From the NCBI GenBank assembly GCA_030429735.1, contig JAUIET010000016.1, positions 46,060 to 110,059 on the forward strand: a stretch of 64,000 bases of DNA, written 5' to 3'. This stretch comes from Gammaproteobacteria bacterium. Lineage in GTDB: Bacteria; Pseudomonadota; Gammaproteobacteria; Pseudomonadales; JAUIET01. Shown here piece after piece: positions 9,655-19,329 of this stretch. The notes under the pieces are model-generated. The model did not search any database. It saw nothing but the letters and a program-made list of their open reading frames with translations, and was not told the DNA's origin. How positions within the stretch are numbered: the first letter of the stretch is position 1; each line of letters starts with the position of its first letter. Both the position numbers and the translations under genes were made by a program.

Positions 9655-10989
9655 ATGTTACTGAGTTGGGATGACTATAACACCGACGAAAATGCATCTG
9701 GCCGGGCCCAAGCAGACCCGGCTGTCGCACAGAAAGCGCTAAAGCACGCCGCACAGGCAGAAAAGGATCAGACCAAGGCTGCAGAGGTCGCAGCGGCGAT
9801 TGAAAACGATACGGTTGAGGAGTCTGTACACGCAGAGATAGACACAGCTACCAGCACTGCAACACAGGGCTCGTCGAAGGCGAGCGCACCAAGCGGAGAC
9901 AACATCGCCAGAGCACTGGCCACAGTTGAAGAAATTGATGTGGCGCCGGGCCTGGAAGAGCTTGAAATGGGCGCGCAACGAGTCTGCGTGGATGATAAAG
10001 CGATGATTAACTGCCGCGCTGACCTTAATCAGCTGGTGCCGTTTAAATACGATTGGGCATGGCAAAAATACCTTGATGGTTGCGCCAATCACTGGATGCC
10101 ACAAGAAGTCAATATGACAGCTGATGTTGCGCTGTGGAAAGGCAGTGACGGGCTTACCGAAGACGAGCGAACCATCGTGAAACGCAACCTCGGCTTTTTT
10201 GCAACGGCTGACTCGCTGGTAGCGAACAATCTCGTACTGGCTTTGTATCGCCACATTACCAACCCGGAGTGCCGGCAGTATTTATTGCGGCAAGCATTCG
10301 AAGAAGCGATTCACACTCATGCCTACCAATACTGCATAGAATCACTCGGTATGGATGAAGGTGAAATTTTCAATATGTACCGGGAAATTCCGTCCATTGC
10401 CAAAAAAGCGGCGTGGGGGTTAAAGCACACCCAGGATCTGAGTGATCCGAATTTTAAAACCGGCACCGTGGAAAACGATCAGGCCCTGTTACGCAACCTG
10501 GTAGCGTTCTATTGTGTACTGGAAGGCATTTTCTTCTACTGCGGGTTTACCCAGATTCTGTCGATGGGCCGCCGAAACAAAATGACCGGCACATCTGAAC
10601 AGTTTCAGTACATTCTGCGCGATGAGTCTATGCACCTCAACTTCGGCATTGATGTCATTAACCAAATCAAGCTGGAAAATCCGCAATTGTGGACAGACTC
10701 ATTCAAGCAGGAATGCATCGACATGATCCTGCAAGGCACTCAGCTGGAGATTGAATACGCCAGAGACACCATGCCCCGAGGTGTGCTGGGTATGAACGCG
10801 TCAATGATGGAAGAGTACCTGAAGTTTATTGCAAACCGTCGCCTGGTGCAGATTGGCCTGCCCGAGCAGTATGGCAGCATCAGCAACCCCTTCCCATGGA
10901 TGTCCGAAATCATGGATTTGCGTAAGGAGAAGAATTTCTTCGAAACCCGTGTGATCGAATATCAAACCGGTGGGGCGCTTAGCTGGTAG
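9655..10989 (+). CDS. nrdB: Ribonucleoside-diphosphate reductase beta subunit, class Ia
   Basis: Small subunit that carries the diiron-tyrosyl radical cofactor for NrdA. In the helix [10 protein letters not shown] the ligands E217 and H220 and the radical tyrosine Y224 keep the spacing of the E. coli protein (E115, H118, Y122); further ligands are in YCVLEGIFF and [11 protein letters not shown]. The first about 105 residues are an Ala/Glu/Thr-rich low-complexity extension not present in E. coli but typical of Pseudomonas-type NrdB; the conserved core starts near [21 protein letters not shown] precedes the ATG. It has its own NrdR-type control and is separated from nrdA by a terminator and an opposite-strand gene. 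Confidence 0.95.
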   Translation: MLLSWDDYNTDENASGRAQADPAVAQKALKHAAQAEKDQTKAAEVAAAIENDTVEESVHAEIDTATSTATQGSSKASAPSGDNIARALATVEEIDVAPGLEELEMGAQRVCVDDKAMINCRADLNQLVPFKYDWAWQKYLDGCANHWMPQEVNMTADVALWKGSDGLTEDERTIVKRNLGFFATADSLVANNLVLALYRHITNPECRQYLLRQAFEEAIHTHAYQYCIESLGMDEGEIFNMYREIPSIAKKAAWGLKHTQDLSDPNFKTGTVENDQALLRNLVAFYCVLEGIFFYCGFTQILSMGRRNKMTGTSEQFQYILRDESMHLNFGIDVINQIKLENPQLWTDSFKQECIDMILQGTQLEIEYARDTMPRGVLGMNASMMEEYLKFIANRRLVQIGLPEQYGSISNPFPWMSEIMDLRKEKNFFETRVIEYQTGGALSW

Positions 10990-11013
10990 AGCCCCCGCTT
11001 CGACACCATAGCA

Positions 11014-11035
11014 CGCCGCCTGCAATCAGGCGGCG
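11014..11035. terminator. GC-rich hairpin between convergent nrdB and PEP-CTERM gene
   Basis: Perfect 9-bp stem CGCCGCCTG / CAGGCGGCG with a CAAT loop, 24 bases after the nrdB stop and five bases from the stop of the opposing gene. No long T-run follows on either side, so it may be a weak bidirectional terminator or an mRNA end-protecting stem. Confidence 0.55.
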
Positions 11036-11039
11036 GATG

Positions 11040-11366
11040 TTAACGCGCGTTCCGCCTGGTTGCTGCAAGAGCCAGCAAACCAAAACCAATCAAAGCCAGA
11101 GTGCCCGGCTCAAGACCGGTGATCGGACTCTTGGTATCCGCTTCTTTCTGGGCTGGAATGGCCACAGCACCTTTGTCCTGCAAACCTTGTGCTGTTGTTG
11201 ATACCGTCACTGGCATGACCTGGTTGTCACTGGCTATCACCGAGTTATGATCCACCAGTGCTATCGTGTCCTGGGCATTGGCCACGGTAGTCATTGAGAA
11301 AGCCGCGCAAAGCGCTGAGGCTTTGATGACACCACGGACAATTGAGCCGCTGGCAGCTCTAGACAT
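11040..11366 (-). CDS. Small PEP-CTERM-type exported protein
   Basis: Small secreted protein with a C-terminal sorting tail of the PEP-CTERM kind: LEPGTLALIGFGLLALAA followed by TRRNAR, that is a short motif, one hydrophobic helix and a basic end. In such proteins exosortase cuts at the motif; here the first Pro of PEP is Leu. The N-terminus has a signal peptide ending near TTVANA. The ATG at 11366 is favoured because GGGGA lies seven bases upstream and it gives a normal signal peptide (108 residues); in-frame ATGs at 11378 and 11432 are alternatives. The mature middle part (about 55 residues) has no recognisable domain. No exosortase gene is in the window. Confidence 0.72.
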   Translation of the reverse strand: MSRAASGSIVRGVIKASALCAAFSMTTVANAQDTIALVDHNSVIASDNQVMPVTVSTTAQGLQDKGAVAIPAQKEADTKSPITGLEPGTLALIGFGLLALAATRRNAR

Positions 11367-11716
11367 TGTTTTCCCCATATTGCCGAAGTGCGGCGTTGCA
11401 GTGCTCGCACGGTTGATTTTCTTGCTTTTCATAAGATGTGCACTCGTGCCGGCTATGCTTCCGGCTATTGCGTGTTTGTTTCGCCTGTTCGAAAAACCAT
11501 CAATAGAAAGTTAAGCATACAGACCAAATGTTAACCACCTAATGATTGTAAATTAATCAGTTTGAGAGCTTATTAGTCAGATAAATACGGCCGGAGAATT
11601 CCAGCGAAGGGCAATTAACTTTTATTTTTCAAACACTTGCAGAATTTCGGCCAGTTGACCTGGAAGACAAACAAGCAACCACCGCTGGTCTTCAAATGCG
11701 CACCGGCATTTGGCTT

Positions 11717-12538
11717 TCAGCCTGGTATGGTATCCATATGATCCGGCTCACAGGAACTAAGTGAGCGCTTACTTTCCTCCCAGAGACCATCAAGCTGCTC
11801 ATCATTCAAATCAGCCAAACGCTGCTTTCTCTCCGCCGCCAGCGACTCCATGGTTCGTATTCGGGACTCAAATTTGGCGTTTGCACCGCGCAGCAACTCT
11901 TCGGCGTCCATTTTTAGATGGCGAGCAAGATTCACACTGGTGAACAGCAGGTCGCCCAGCTCATCGGCCAAGCGCCCGGAATCGCGGCGCTGGGTTGCCA
12001 TCACTTCACAGAACTCCTCAACTTCTTCAAGCAGCTTGCCCAGAACAAATTCGGGTTCCTGCCAATCAAGGCCAACGCGAGCCGCCCGTTTTTGCAGTTT
12101 TTGTGCTCGCAACAGCGCGGGTAAGTTTCTGGGTACGTCATCGAGCAGCCCGTGCCGGGCATTTGCTTGTCGCTCGGCGGCCTTAATGCCTTCCCAGTTC
12201 TTCACTACTTCGTCGGCCGAGTCGGCACTGGCATCAGCAAAAACATGAGGGTGGCGGTGAACCAGCTTGTCGGAAATGCCTTCACACACATCCACCAGAG
12301 AAAACTGCTGCTGCTCTTCAGCCATGCGCGCGTGAAACACCACCTGCAACAACAGGTCGCCCAGTTCAAGCTTCAGGCCTTCCATGTCACCTCGCTCTAT
12401 CGCATCAGCCACTTCATAGGCCTCTTCGATAGTGTGAGGGGCGATCGTTTCAAAGGTTTGCTCAATATCCCATGGGCAACCGGAATCAGGGTCGCGAAGC
12501 TGCATTACAATTTCTCGTAATCTTTCCAATTCCTGCAT
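11717..12538 (-). CDS. mazG: Nucleoside triphosphate pyrophosphohydrolase MazG
   Basis: House-cleaning enzyme that hydrolyses NTPs and dNTPs to monophosphates and pyrophosphate. Two MazG domains are seen in tandem: the first with CPWDIEQTF and the metal-binding EEAYEVADAIE ... KLELGDLLLQ, the second with LLEEVEEFCEVM ... LADELGDLLFTSVNLAR. The ExxE and ExxD metal sites are intact in both. At 273 residues it matches the E. coli protein. Probably monocistronic, with start ATG at 12538. Confidence 0.92.
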   Translation of the reverse strand: MQELERLREIVMQLRDPDSGCPWDIEQTFETIAPHTIEEAYEVADAIERGDMEGLKLELGDLLLQVVFHARMAEEQQQFSLVDVCEGISDKLVHRHPHVFADASADSADEVVKNWEGIKAAERQANARHGLLDDVPRNLPALLRAQKLQKRAARVGLDWQEPEFVLGKLLEEVEEFCEVMATQRRDSGRLADELGDLLFTSVNLARHLKMDAEELLRGANAKFESRIRTMESLAAERKQRLADLNDEQLDGLWEESKRSLSSCEPDHMDTIPG

Positions 12539-12603
12539 GCGGCACTCCCATATCCGGCGCGGGTTATACTGTCGTTAACTTACTATAGTAGAGTCTGACA
12601 CCA

Positions 12604-13476
12604 ATGAAAATTAGCCTTTGTTTGCCGTACATGAAGGAAGAAATTGATCGCCAAGTGATCATTGACTGGTGTCGTGCGGCAGACAAAGGCCCGTTTGAAA
12701 CCTTATCGTGTGGTGAGCGCATCAATGGCGCCAGCCTGGAGATGAGAACCGTTTTAGGCGCGGCGGCGGCACTGACCGAAAGAGTGCGGATCATGCCTTC
12801 TTTATACGTGCTTCCCATGCACAATGCGGTATGGGCAGCCAAGGAGATTGCGACCCTGGATGTTCTCAGTAACGGCCGAGTGAGCGTTACTGTTGGTGTG
12901 GGCGGAAGACCCAAAGACTACCAGGCGGTTGGCGCCTCGTTTAAGAATCGCCATCAGCGAATGGACGAACAAATAGAGGTTATGAAGCAAGTATGGCGCG
13001 GCGAACCTCCCATGGAAGGTTTGGAGACAATTGGCCCAAAACCGGTGCAGGATGGCGGCCCTCCGATACTGATCGGGGCGATGGGACCGAAGGCGATTCG
13101 ACGCGGCGCGGAATGGGCAGACGGTATTTACGCCTTTTCCATGAATGGTTCTCAACAGGAAATGGAGAATATGCTGGCGATGGCCACAGGCGCGTGGCAA
13201 GACGCGGGACGCGGCACACCATACAAGGCCGGCGGGTTTTGGTACAGTCTTGCCGACGATGCCGAAAGCACCTTGAAAAGCTACGTGCACAAATATCTGG
13301 AAATAGCCGGTGAAGACGTCGCGCAAGCGGTAGCCAGCAGCATGACGCGCTTTACGCCCGACGCGGTTAGAGAAGGCATTGAAAACATGCGCGCGGCGGG
13401 GTGCGAAGAATGCTATATGGTTGCTGCCAGTCACGAGGTCAGCGAAGTTGAACGACTCGCTGCGATCTTGAGTTGA
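12604..13476 (+). CDS. LLM-class (luciferase-like) flavin oxidoreductase
   Basis: Single-domain TIM-barrel protein of the bacterial luciferase-like family that uses FMN or F420. Family features are the N-terminal strand MKISLCLPY, the segment TLDVLSNGRVSVTVGVGG, the helix QRMDEQIEVMKQVWRGEP and GPPILIGAMGPKAIRRGAEWADG. The substrate is not predictable; annotation pipelines often label such proteins F420-dependent, but no F420 gene is visible here. It is followed eight bases later by the DUF6231-like gene, so probably cotranscribed with it and glk. Confidence 0.82.
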   Translation: MKISLCLPYMKEEIDRQVIIDWCRAADKGPFETLSCGERINGASLEMRTVLGAAAALTERVRIMPSLYVLPMHNAVWAAKEIATLDVLSNGRVSVTVGVGGRPKDYQAVGASFKNRHQRMDEQIEVMKQVWRGEPPMEGLETIGPKPVQDGGPPILIGAMGPKAIRRGAEWADGIYAFSMNGSQQEMENMLAMATGAWQDAGRGTPYKAGGFWYSLADDAESTLKSYVHKYLEIAGEDVAQAVASSMTRFTPDAVREGIENMRAAGCEECYMVAASHEVSEVERLAAILS

Positions 13477-13483
13477 AACTACT

Positions 13484-13996
13484 GTGAACGCGCCAGACCC
13501 AAGCGCTTCTTCACCATCGCCGTTGCAGGCACTGGCCGGTATTATCGATTCTCTGGGGTGCCGCTCTGTACTGCTGTGTTCACACTCGCCGCTGGATGGA
13601 CTTGACGGTCTGTGCGCAGAACTCAACTGCGCGCTAACCGTTGCACTGACCGACCAGGCAGCGATGCCAAGCATTCCTCAGCAACGCTTTGATCTGGCGA
13701 TTGTGGCTGATTATCTGGAGCACCACCCCCAAGCCCAGGGTGAGATTCTGGTGTCCCGGTTGCGCAATCTGCACAGCAACCACATTGCTGTGTTTCAACA
13801 AGATAGCGCGCCGGGAAAATGGCCGGAGTCAGCGTTCTATGCACTTGCCCTGAAACACCAGCACACCTTCGAACACACTGACAGCAACCCACTCGCGCTC
13901 TACACTTATGACATTGAGTCTTACAACCACAGGCGCACTTGGAACAATGCGCGTTTTTGGGCCAATCCCGAGAACTTCGGGCGCTACTGGTGGTAA
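13484..13996 (+). CDS. DUF6231-like conserved hypothetical protein
   Basis: A 170-residue soluble protein. The middle (about residues 30-125) reads like a reduced Rossmann fold of the methyltransferase type: SVLLCSHS, FDLAIVADYLEHH and HIAVFQQD, but the SAM-binding glycine motif is absent. The C-terminus RTWNNARFWANPENFGRYWW is the recognisable family tail, rich in Trp and Asn. I assign DUF6231 from memory of this tail; the function is unknown. GTG start, with only a weak ribosome site. It lies between an LLM oxidoreductase and glk in one direction. Confidence 0.6.
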   Translation: MNAPDPSASSPSPLQALAGIIDSLGCRSVLLCSHSPLDGLDGLCAELNCALTVALTDQAAMPSIPQQRFDLAIVADYLEHHPQAQGEILVSRLRNLHSNHIAVFQQDSAPGKWPESAFYALALKHQHTFEHTDSNPLALYTYDIESYNHRRTWNNARFWANPENFGRYWW

Positions 13997-14022
13997 GAAG
14001 AAACTGCTAACCTGGTTACGGA

Positions 14023-14982
14023 ATGCAACAAACAAACTATCGACTGGTTGCCGACATTGGTGGCACCAATATTCGCCTTGCACTGTGTGAAGCGGGTAGC
14101 GATGAGCTGATCGCCGTGCAAAAACTGCCTTGCGCGCAATTTGACTCGCTGCACGACGCATTGGCGCAGTACTTGTCCGATCATGCTGCGAGCAAAGCCG
14201 TGGTCGAAGCCTGCCTCGCCATTGCCGGTCCCGTTGTTGGCGATCGAATCAGCATGACGAACTTACCCTGGACGTTCAGCAAGAATGAGCTTCGCCAGAA
14301 GCTGCAACTGAATACTCTGGAAGTATTAAACGATTTTGCCGCGGTGGCCGCATCGATACCGCATCTGCAGGCAAATGACGTGTATCAGATCGGGGGCGGC
14401 AAGGCCGATAAAAACGCGCCCATTCTTGCCATTGGTGCAGGAACAGGACTGGGTATGGCCAGCGTGGTGACCACCGGCACCAGCTACCAAACGTTTCCAG
14501 CAGAAGGTGGCCATGCCTGCATAGCCGCTGAAACAACGATCGAGCGCCAGATCGTCGAATATCATGCAGAAAAATCACCGCAAAAGTTAACACCGTGCCG
14601 GGAGTTTTTCTTATCCGGGCGCGGTTTACTGGCAATTTACGAGGCGCTCGGTGGTTCCGAAACACTCTCCCCGGCCGATATTAGCGAACGAGCTTGTAAT
14701 AACAGCGACCCAAGCTGCCATCAGACTCTGTCAGTGTTTTGCGCCTGGCTGGGCAGTACCTGCGGAGACCAGGCCGTGAGCGCAGGCAGTCTGGGGGGCG
14801 TTTACATCGCCGGCGGCATGGTCAAACAATTTTTGCCGTTTCTGGAACAGAGTGAGTTCAGGCAACGATTCGAAAGCAAAGGGGCAATGCGAGACTACCT
14901 TAAACGTATTCCCAGCTACGTGGTCACTCGAGAACATGTTGCGTTGCTGGGCAATGCCAAGGCTACTCTATCTCACGCCTGA
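14023..14982 (+). CDS. glk: Glucokinase
   Basis: Cytoplasmic ATP-dependent glucose kinase of the proteobacterial Glk family. The phosphate-1 motif is ADIGGTNIRLAL at the N-terminus, the sugar-site segment is LEVLNDFAAVAASIP, and the adenosine-site glycines are in AIGAGTGLG. The glucose-site EGGHA and the late VYIAGGM motif are also present. Length 319 is normal. Together with pfp (about 19 kb away) it suggests an active hexose route. Its last 20 bases overlap the end of dinG on the other strand. Confidence 0.93.
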   Translation: MQQTNYRLVADIGGTNIRLALCEAGSDELIAVQKLPCAQFDSLHDALAQYLSDHAASKAVVEACLAIAGPVVGDRISMTNLPWTFSKNELRQKLQLNTLEVLNDFAAVAASIPHLQANDVYQIGGGKADKNAPILAIGAGTGLGMASVVTTGTSYQTFPAEGGHACIAAETTIERQIVEYHAEKSPQKLTPCREFFLSGRGLLAIYEALGGSETLSPADISERACNNSDPSCHQTLSVFCAWLGSTCGDQAVSAGSLGGVYIAGGMVKQFLPFLEQSEFRQRFESKGAMRDYLKRIPSYVVTREHVALLGNAKATLSHA

Positions 14983-17110
14983 AAGGTGGTAAGGCATCCA
15001 GCAACTCACGCCCATAACGCTTTTCCAGCACTCTTCGATCTAACAACGAGACAGTGCCGCTGTCTGATTCGTTTCGTAATAGCCGACCACACGCCTGCAC
15101 CAGACGCAAAGCCGCCTCAGGCACGCTGATCTCCATAAATGCGTTTCGGCCCTGTTGCTCCACCCATTCAGTAAGCGCTGAGGCAACCGGGTCATCTGGC
15201 ACTGCAAATGGTAATTTGGCAATCACTACGTGGCGACAATAGTCACCCGGTAAATCCACACCCTCAGCGAAGCTGGCCAGACCAAATATATAACTGCGCT
15301 CGCCGGCATCCACGCGCCGCATATGCTCATCCAGCAAGCCTTGTTTGCTGCGTTGGTCCTGCAACAGCACCGAGCCCAGCAAGGTGCTATTCAACTCGTC
15401 ATACACCTCCTGCATTTGTTTACGCGACATAAACAACACCAGCACACCTGCCGATTCGTCCAGGCTTTCAATGTACTGGCGCAGCCGTTCCGTATGCAGT
15501 TCAACGTCTGTAGGATTGCAGGCCTCGCGCGGAATGCGCAACACGGCACGTGAGGCGTAGTCGAATGGGCTGGGCACCACCTGAAAGCTGGCTTCAGCAG
15601 GAACACCAGAGTGCATTTGCAGCCGGTCAAAGCGGCCAAGTGCGGTCAACGTTGCCGAGGTCAGCACGGCTCCGCCACAACGCGACCACAACAGATCTTC
15701 GAGATATTCAGAGGCCAGCAAGGGCGCACTGTGCAAACCAAAATCAACACCTGAATCCAATTCTATGCGACTTATCCAGAAAGCGCGCGGAATGGCTTGT
15801 GCCGAGTTTGCACTGGCATAGTAGGCGAACAATCCGGCAGCCGACTCGGCTCGATTCAAGCCAGCACCAACAATAGGCAGCCACTGCTCGATTTCCTCAC
15901 GGCCTGGTTCCGCCTCCATCACCGATTGCATTTCTTTATTGATCGCGGCCAGGTGATGCGCTATTTGCTCGCTGTGCTCGCGACACTCAATCGCATTTGC
16001 AATCAGCGCGTCCGGCACCTGGCCCAGGTCAAATCGAGCGTGTTGCGAGCGCTTCCAGCGCTCGTCCTGCTGATTCATATCGTCGTAATAAATTTGCAGA
16101 GCTTCCGGCAGTATCTGCAGTTGCAGCAACAATACATCGCTTAAATGCCGGAGCTGCTCAAGACTACTGTTCACACGGCGCGCTTCCGGCCATTGTTTTT
16201 GCAACGCATCCACCAGCTTGCTTAATTGCTGCAGCCAACGCGTTGTTGCATTAAATCTGAGCATCGATGAAAAGTGCTGCACAGCTTTGTCGGCCAAATG
16301 GTGCGCTTCATCAAAAACGTACAGACAGTCTTCGGGCTCAGGCAGTATGGCGCCGCCGCCCAGCGCGAGGTCGGCCAATACCAGATCGTGATTGGTGACG
16401 ATGCAATCCACTTCCTGCAGCCCATCACGCGCCTTAAAGAAGCTGCAGTCACTTACCCAGGTACACCGCCTGTTATGGCATTGTGATCGATCGGAAGTGA
16501 GCAGACGCCAGTCTTTATCGTCCAGCGCGTCCGGCCACTCGTCCCGGTCACCGTTCCAATCACCACGCAGGACCGCCTCAGACATCTGTTGATACAGTTC
16601 AACGGCCGGTGATTGTGCGCTCTCGAACAACTCGTCCGGGTACAGCGCCGTAATACTGCTTTGTTCCTGTGTACTGCGCAGAATACTGTCCAGTTTAGAC
16701 AGGCACAGGTAACGACCGCGCCCTTTGGCCAATGTAAAACGCATCGGTATTTCTGCGCTGGCCACCAAATCGGGAAGATCTTTATTGATCAGTTGTTCCT
16801 GCAAGGCCACGGTTGCCGTAGAGATCACCAGCGTTTTCTTCTTTTCACGGGCAATTGGTGCTGCCGCCAGGGTATAGGCAACTGTTTTCCCAATACCCGT
16901 ACCGGCTTCAATAACCGCAAAGCGATGCTTCGCTGCCACGGTGTCCGCCGCCGCAAGCGCTTTTGCAACGGTGGCAATCATCAAACGTTGCCCATAGCGC
17001 GGATTAAACTCGTGCGCAGCAAGCCAGCGTGAATAACTGGCTTGTATCTCCTTTTTAAGTTCCTTACTAAGAACCGCATCTGCAACAGAAGAGGCGATTT
17101 GATCAGGCAC
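14963..17110 (-). CDS. dinG: DinG-type ATP-dependent DNA helicase
   Basis: XPD-like superfamily 2, 5'-3' helicase with an iron-sulphur cluster, which resolves R-loops, D-loops and G-quadruplexes. Walker A is EAGTGIGKT, the DEAH box is VFDEAHHLAD, and the four cluster cysteines are in GRYLCLSK and CHNRRCTWVSDC. The GTG start at 17110 is chosen because GGAGAG lies eight bases upstream and it yields 715 residues, like E. coli DinG (716); the frame extends to 17233 but that would overlap the upstream gene deeply. It overlaps the end of the preceding acyltransferase gene by eight bases, so the two are cotranscribed. Confidence 0.9.
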   Translation of the reverse strand: MPDQIASSVADAVLSKELKKEIQASYSRWLAAHEFNPRYGQRLMIATVAKALAAADTVAAKHRFAVIEAGTGIGKTVAYTLAAAPIAREKKKTLVISTATVALQEQLINKDLPDLVASAEIPMRFTLAKGRGRYLCLSKLDSILRSTQEQSSITALYPDELFESAQSPAVELYQQMSEAVLRGDWNGDRDEWPDALDDKDWRLLTSDRSQCHNRRCTWVSDCSFFKARDGLQEVDCIVTNHDLVLADLALGGGAILPEPEDCLYVFDEAHHLADKAVQHFSSMLRFNATTRWLQQLSKLVDALQKQWPEARRVNSSLEQLRHLSDVLLLQLQILPEALQIYYDDMNQQDERWKRSQHARFDLGQVPDALIANAIECREHSEQIAHHLAAINKEMQSVMEAEPGREEIEQWLPIVGAGLNRAESAAGLFAYYASANSAQAIPRAFWISRIELDSGVDFGLHSAPLLASEYLEDLLWSRCGGAVLTSATLTALGRFDRLQMHSGVPAEASFQVVPSPFDYASRAVLRIPREACNPTDVELHTERLRQYIESLDESAGVLVLFMSRKQMQEVYDELNSTLLGSVLLQDQRSKQGLLDEHMRRVDAGERSYIFGLASFAEGVDLPGDYCRHVVIAKLPFAVPDDPVASALTEWVEQQGRNAFMEISVPEAALRLVQACGRLLRNESDSGTVSLLDRRVLEKRYGRELLDALPPFRREIE

Positions 17111-18269
17111 TCTGCGAACTCTCCAGAGCAAGGCGGTTATGCACAGGCTGCGCGTACATCTGGATAATCGTTTCACGCTTTTGTGCTGAAAATCCCTTAA
17201 TACGCTGCATAAATTCTGTGGTCTTGCGCTCAATCAATGCCGGGTCAGCGGACTTGCCATAGACCTCATCAATCAAGCAATCAGGCACAACATGCTGTTG
17301 CTGCTGGAAGGCAATCAGATTGCTGGCGTACAGTTGATAATGCCGATGCAAAGAGGCATCAATAGCACGAGCCACTTCATCCGCTGAGGTATAGTCACCG
17401 CTCAGCGGCTCGCAAAACGCCAGATGCACGCGGCCCTTCTCCCCGCTAACACCCAGACCAATGCTTGAAACATCCTCATGTTCGGATTTGGCGTATTGGC
17501 CTCCTTCTTTCAGGGCCAGCAACTCCTCTGCCTTGATCGCATCACAGGGGTCAAATTCATAAGAAATACTGACCGGTATCACGCACAAGGTATCGAGCTG
17601 TTCTTTGAGACTGCGGCCGGACGCCTTACCACTCATGTGCAACATTTTTAAAATGGCTGGCTCAGTGCGGTCATCGCAATCTTTCGCGCGACCTTCCCGT
17701 TGCGCAAGCCAGACACTGGTTGATTCTGTCACAATCGAATGTTCAATAAATTGCGACAATTGCTGATAGGTTTTGAGCAGTTGACGAGTGCCCGATGCTG
17801 AACGGTTAACAATAAAGCACTTGTTCAAACGCAGCAGGTCAGCAACAAAGGGTTTGCTCAACAGATTATCGCCTATGGCAATCCGGCATGTGTTCAAGCC
17901 ACAGCGATGCAAAGACAAACTCATGAATGCCGGGTCCAGAGCAATATCTCTATGGTTTCCCATAAACAGGCAGGCCCGGTCACGTGGCACATGCTGCAGA
18001 CCAGAGACCGTGAAACCAGCCGTGCTTGTGTCAACAGCATGAACCAGATACTTCTCCATTATGGCTTGCAAATCGCTTATGGAGTTAACGCGACGCACTT
18101 GCAGACGAAGATACACGCCCAGTAACGGGTCCAACAGTCCTGCCAATGGTTGTGACCAGGCCGGCAGCAGCAGGCGGCGCACCGCGCTCAACAGTTCGGG
18201 ATCACGAACTGTGCGCCGCAACACGTCGCGCACTTCGTCGTCATGGTAAGGACGAATGTCATCAAACAT
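17103..18269 (-). CDS. PlsB/PlsC-like glycerolipid acyltransferase
   Basis: Member of the glycerol-phosphate acyltransferase superfamily. The catalytic block I is FMGNHRDIALDPAF (His and Asp present), block II-like LNKCFIVNR, and block III WLAQREGRAKDCDDRTEP, with VIPVSISYEFDP as block IV. The family usually starts FDDIRPYHDDEV, so the ATG at 18269 is chosen (388 residues); the frame runs up to 18401. There is no clear ribosome site. Substrate (acyl-CoA or acyl-ACP; glycerol phosphate or lysolipid) cannot be fixed. It precedes dinG with an eight-base overlap, an unusual partner for a helicase. Confidence 0.78.
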   Translation of the reverse strand: MFDDIRPYHDDEVRDVLRRTVRDPELLSAVRRLLLPAWSQPLAGLLDPLLGVYLRLQVRRVNSISDLQAIMEKYLVHAVDTSTAGFTVSGLQHVPRDRACLFMGNHRDIALDPAFMSLSLHRCGLNTCRIAIGDNLLSKPFVADLLRLNKCFIVNRSASGTRQLLKTYQQLSQFIEHSIVTESTSVWLAQREGRAKDCDDRTEPAILKMLHMSGKASGRSLKEQLDTLCVIPVSISYEFDPCDAIKAEELLALKEGGQYAKSEHEDVSSIGLGVSGEKGRVHLAFCEPLSGDYTSADEVARAIDASLHRHYQLYASNLIAFQQQQHVVPDCLIDEVYGKSADPALIERKTTEFMQRIKGFSAQKRETIIQMYAQPVHNRLALESSQSA

Positions 18270-18500
18270 AAGTATGGTGGCGACTGACAGCGGGGCGCAC
18301 ATGTTGGCCCCAGGTGCTGCTGCTGTCAAACGCTGTGAACGGCAATATACGCATGATTGTTTACAGTCCTTTACAAACGCCGGTATGTTGAACGCCAGCA
18401 TTCAATCTAATATAAATACACTAGTTATCAATTACTTATGAACAACCGTGAGATGTTGCCCCGCGGGGCGCGAGGTCGGCAGTGCCCCACCACGGGTTCA

Positions 18501-18532
18501 CTCTATTGCAATTGTAAAATAAGCAAATAGAG
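18501..18532 (+). promoter_or_regulatory. Inverted repeat before the response regulator gene
   Basis: CTCTATTGC and GCAAATAGAG (one extra base in the right arm) flank 13 AT-rich bases, about 80 bases before the response regulator start at 18609. This could be an operator or overlap the promoter. A perfect CCCCGCGGGG palindrome lies a little upstream at 18459-18468. Function not shown. Confidence 0.35.
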
Positions 18533-18608
18533 TATGACAGCGTCATGGCAAACCCGGGCTGACGAATTGCGCTCAGGTGTTACGAGTACAATGTTGGAGA
18601 ACAATAGA

Positions 18609-19319
18609 ATGCGGATATGTTTACTGGAAGACGACCTTGCCCAGGCTGAGCTGGTCGTCAGTTGGCTGGAGGCAGCCGGTTATACCGTTGACCACAAGCC
18701 CAACTCGCGAGAGTTTCTGCAACAAATGAAAGAAAACAGCTACGACCTGGCGGTTCTTGACTGGGAAGTACCAGGCATGTCGGGTGTTGATGTTCTCGAG
18801 CACTTGCGCAACGCGCTGGAATGGGACGGCATGGTCCTGTTCACAACCCAACGCGACAGTGAAGCCGATGTTGCCCGTGCACTGCATGCCGGTGCTGACG
18901 ACTATCTTGTAAAGCCGTTACGCAAAGAAGAAATGCTGGCGCGTTTGATTGCTTTGGCAAGGCGCAGCGGCGCCCAACCGATCGCTGATGTGATTGACAT
19001 TGGGCCGATCAGCTTAAACCGAAAAACACAGGAAATTTCGGTTGCCGGCGAGGCCGTAAAGCTGACCGCGAAAGATTTCCAGTTAGCCCGCTATATGATC
19101 GAGCACGCTGGTAAACTGGTGTCCAGAGATCAATTGCTAAAAAGTATCTGGGGCATCAATGAGACCGTGAATACCCGAACTGTTGATGTGCACATGAGCC
19201 GAATACGCCGGAAGCTAGGCATCACCCCGGAGATTGGCTACCGAATTAAAACCATCTACCAATACGGCTACCGCCTTGAGAAAGTAGAAACCGAACAGGC
19301 GGAAGCTGAAGCAGACTAA
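18609..19319 (+). CDS. OmpR/PhoB-family response regulator
   Basis: Two-domain transcription regulator of 236 residues. The receiver has the acidic pocket LLEDD at the N-terminus, the phospho-acceptor D51 in LAVLDWEVPG, and the Lys in YLVKPLRKEE. The C-terminal winged helix has the Trans_reg_C pattern KLTAKDFQLARYMIEHAGKL, SRDQLLKSIWG and VDVHMSRIRRKLG. The ATG at 18609 has TTGGAGA eight bases upstream and starts directly with the receiver; the frame is open to 18534. It leads a three-gene operon with a LysM-FecR protein and a CHASE2 kinase, which is its likely cognate kinase. Confidence 0.92.
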   Translation: MRICLLEDDLAQAELVVSWLEAAGYTVDHKPNSREFLQQMKENSYDLAVLDWEVPGMSGVDVLEHLRNALEWDGMVLFTTQRDSEADVARALHAGADDYLVKPLRKEEMLARLIALARRSGAQPIADVIDIGPISLNRKTQEISVAGEAVKLTAKDFQLARYMIEHAGKLVSRDQLLKSIWGINETVNTRTVDVHMSRIRRKLGITPEIGYRIKTIYQYGYRLEKVETEQAEAEAD

Positions 19320-19329
19320 TGGATTACCC

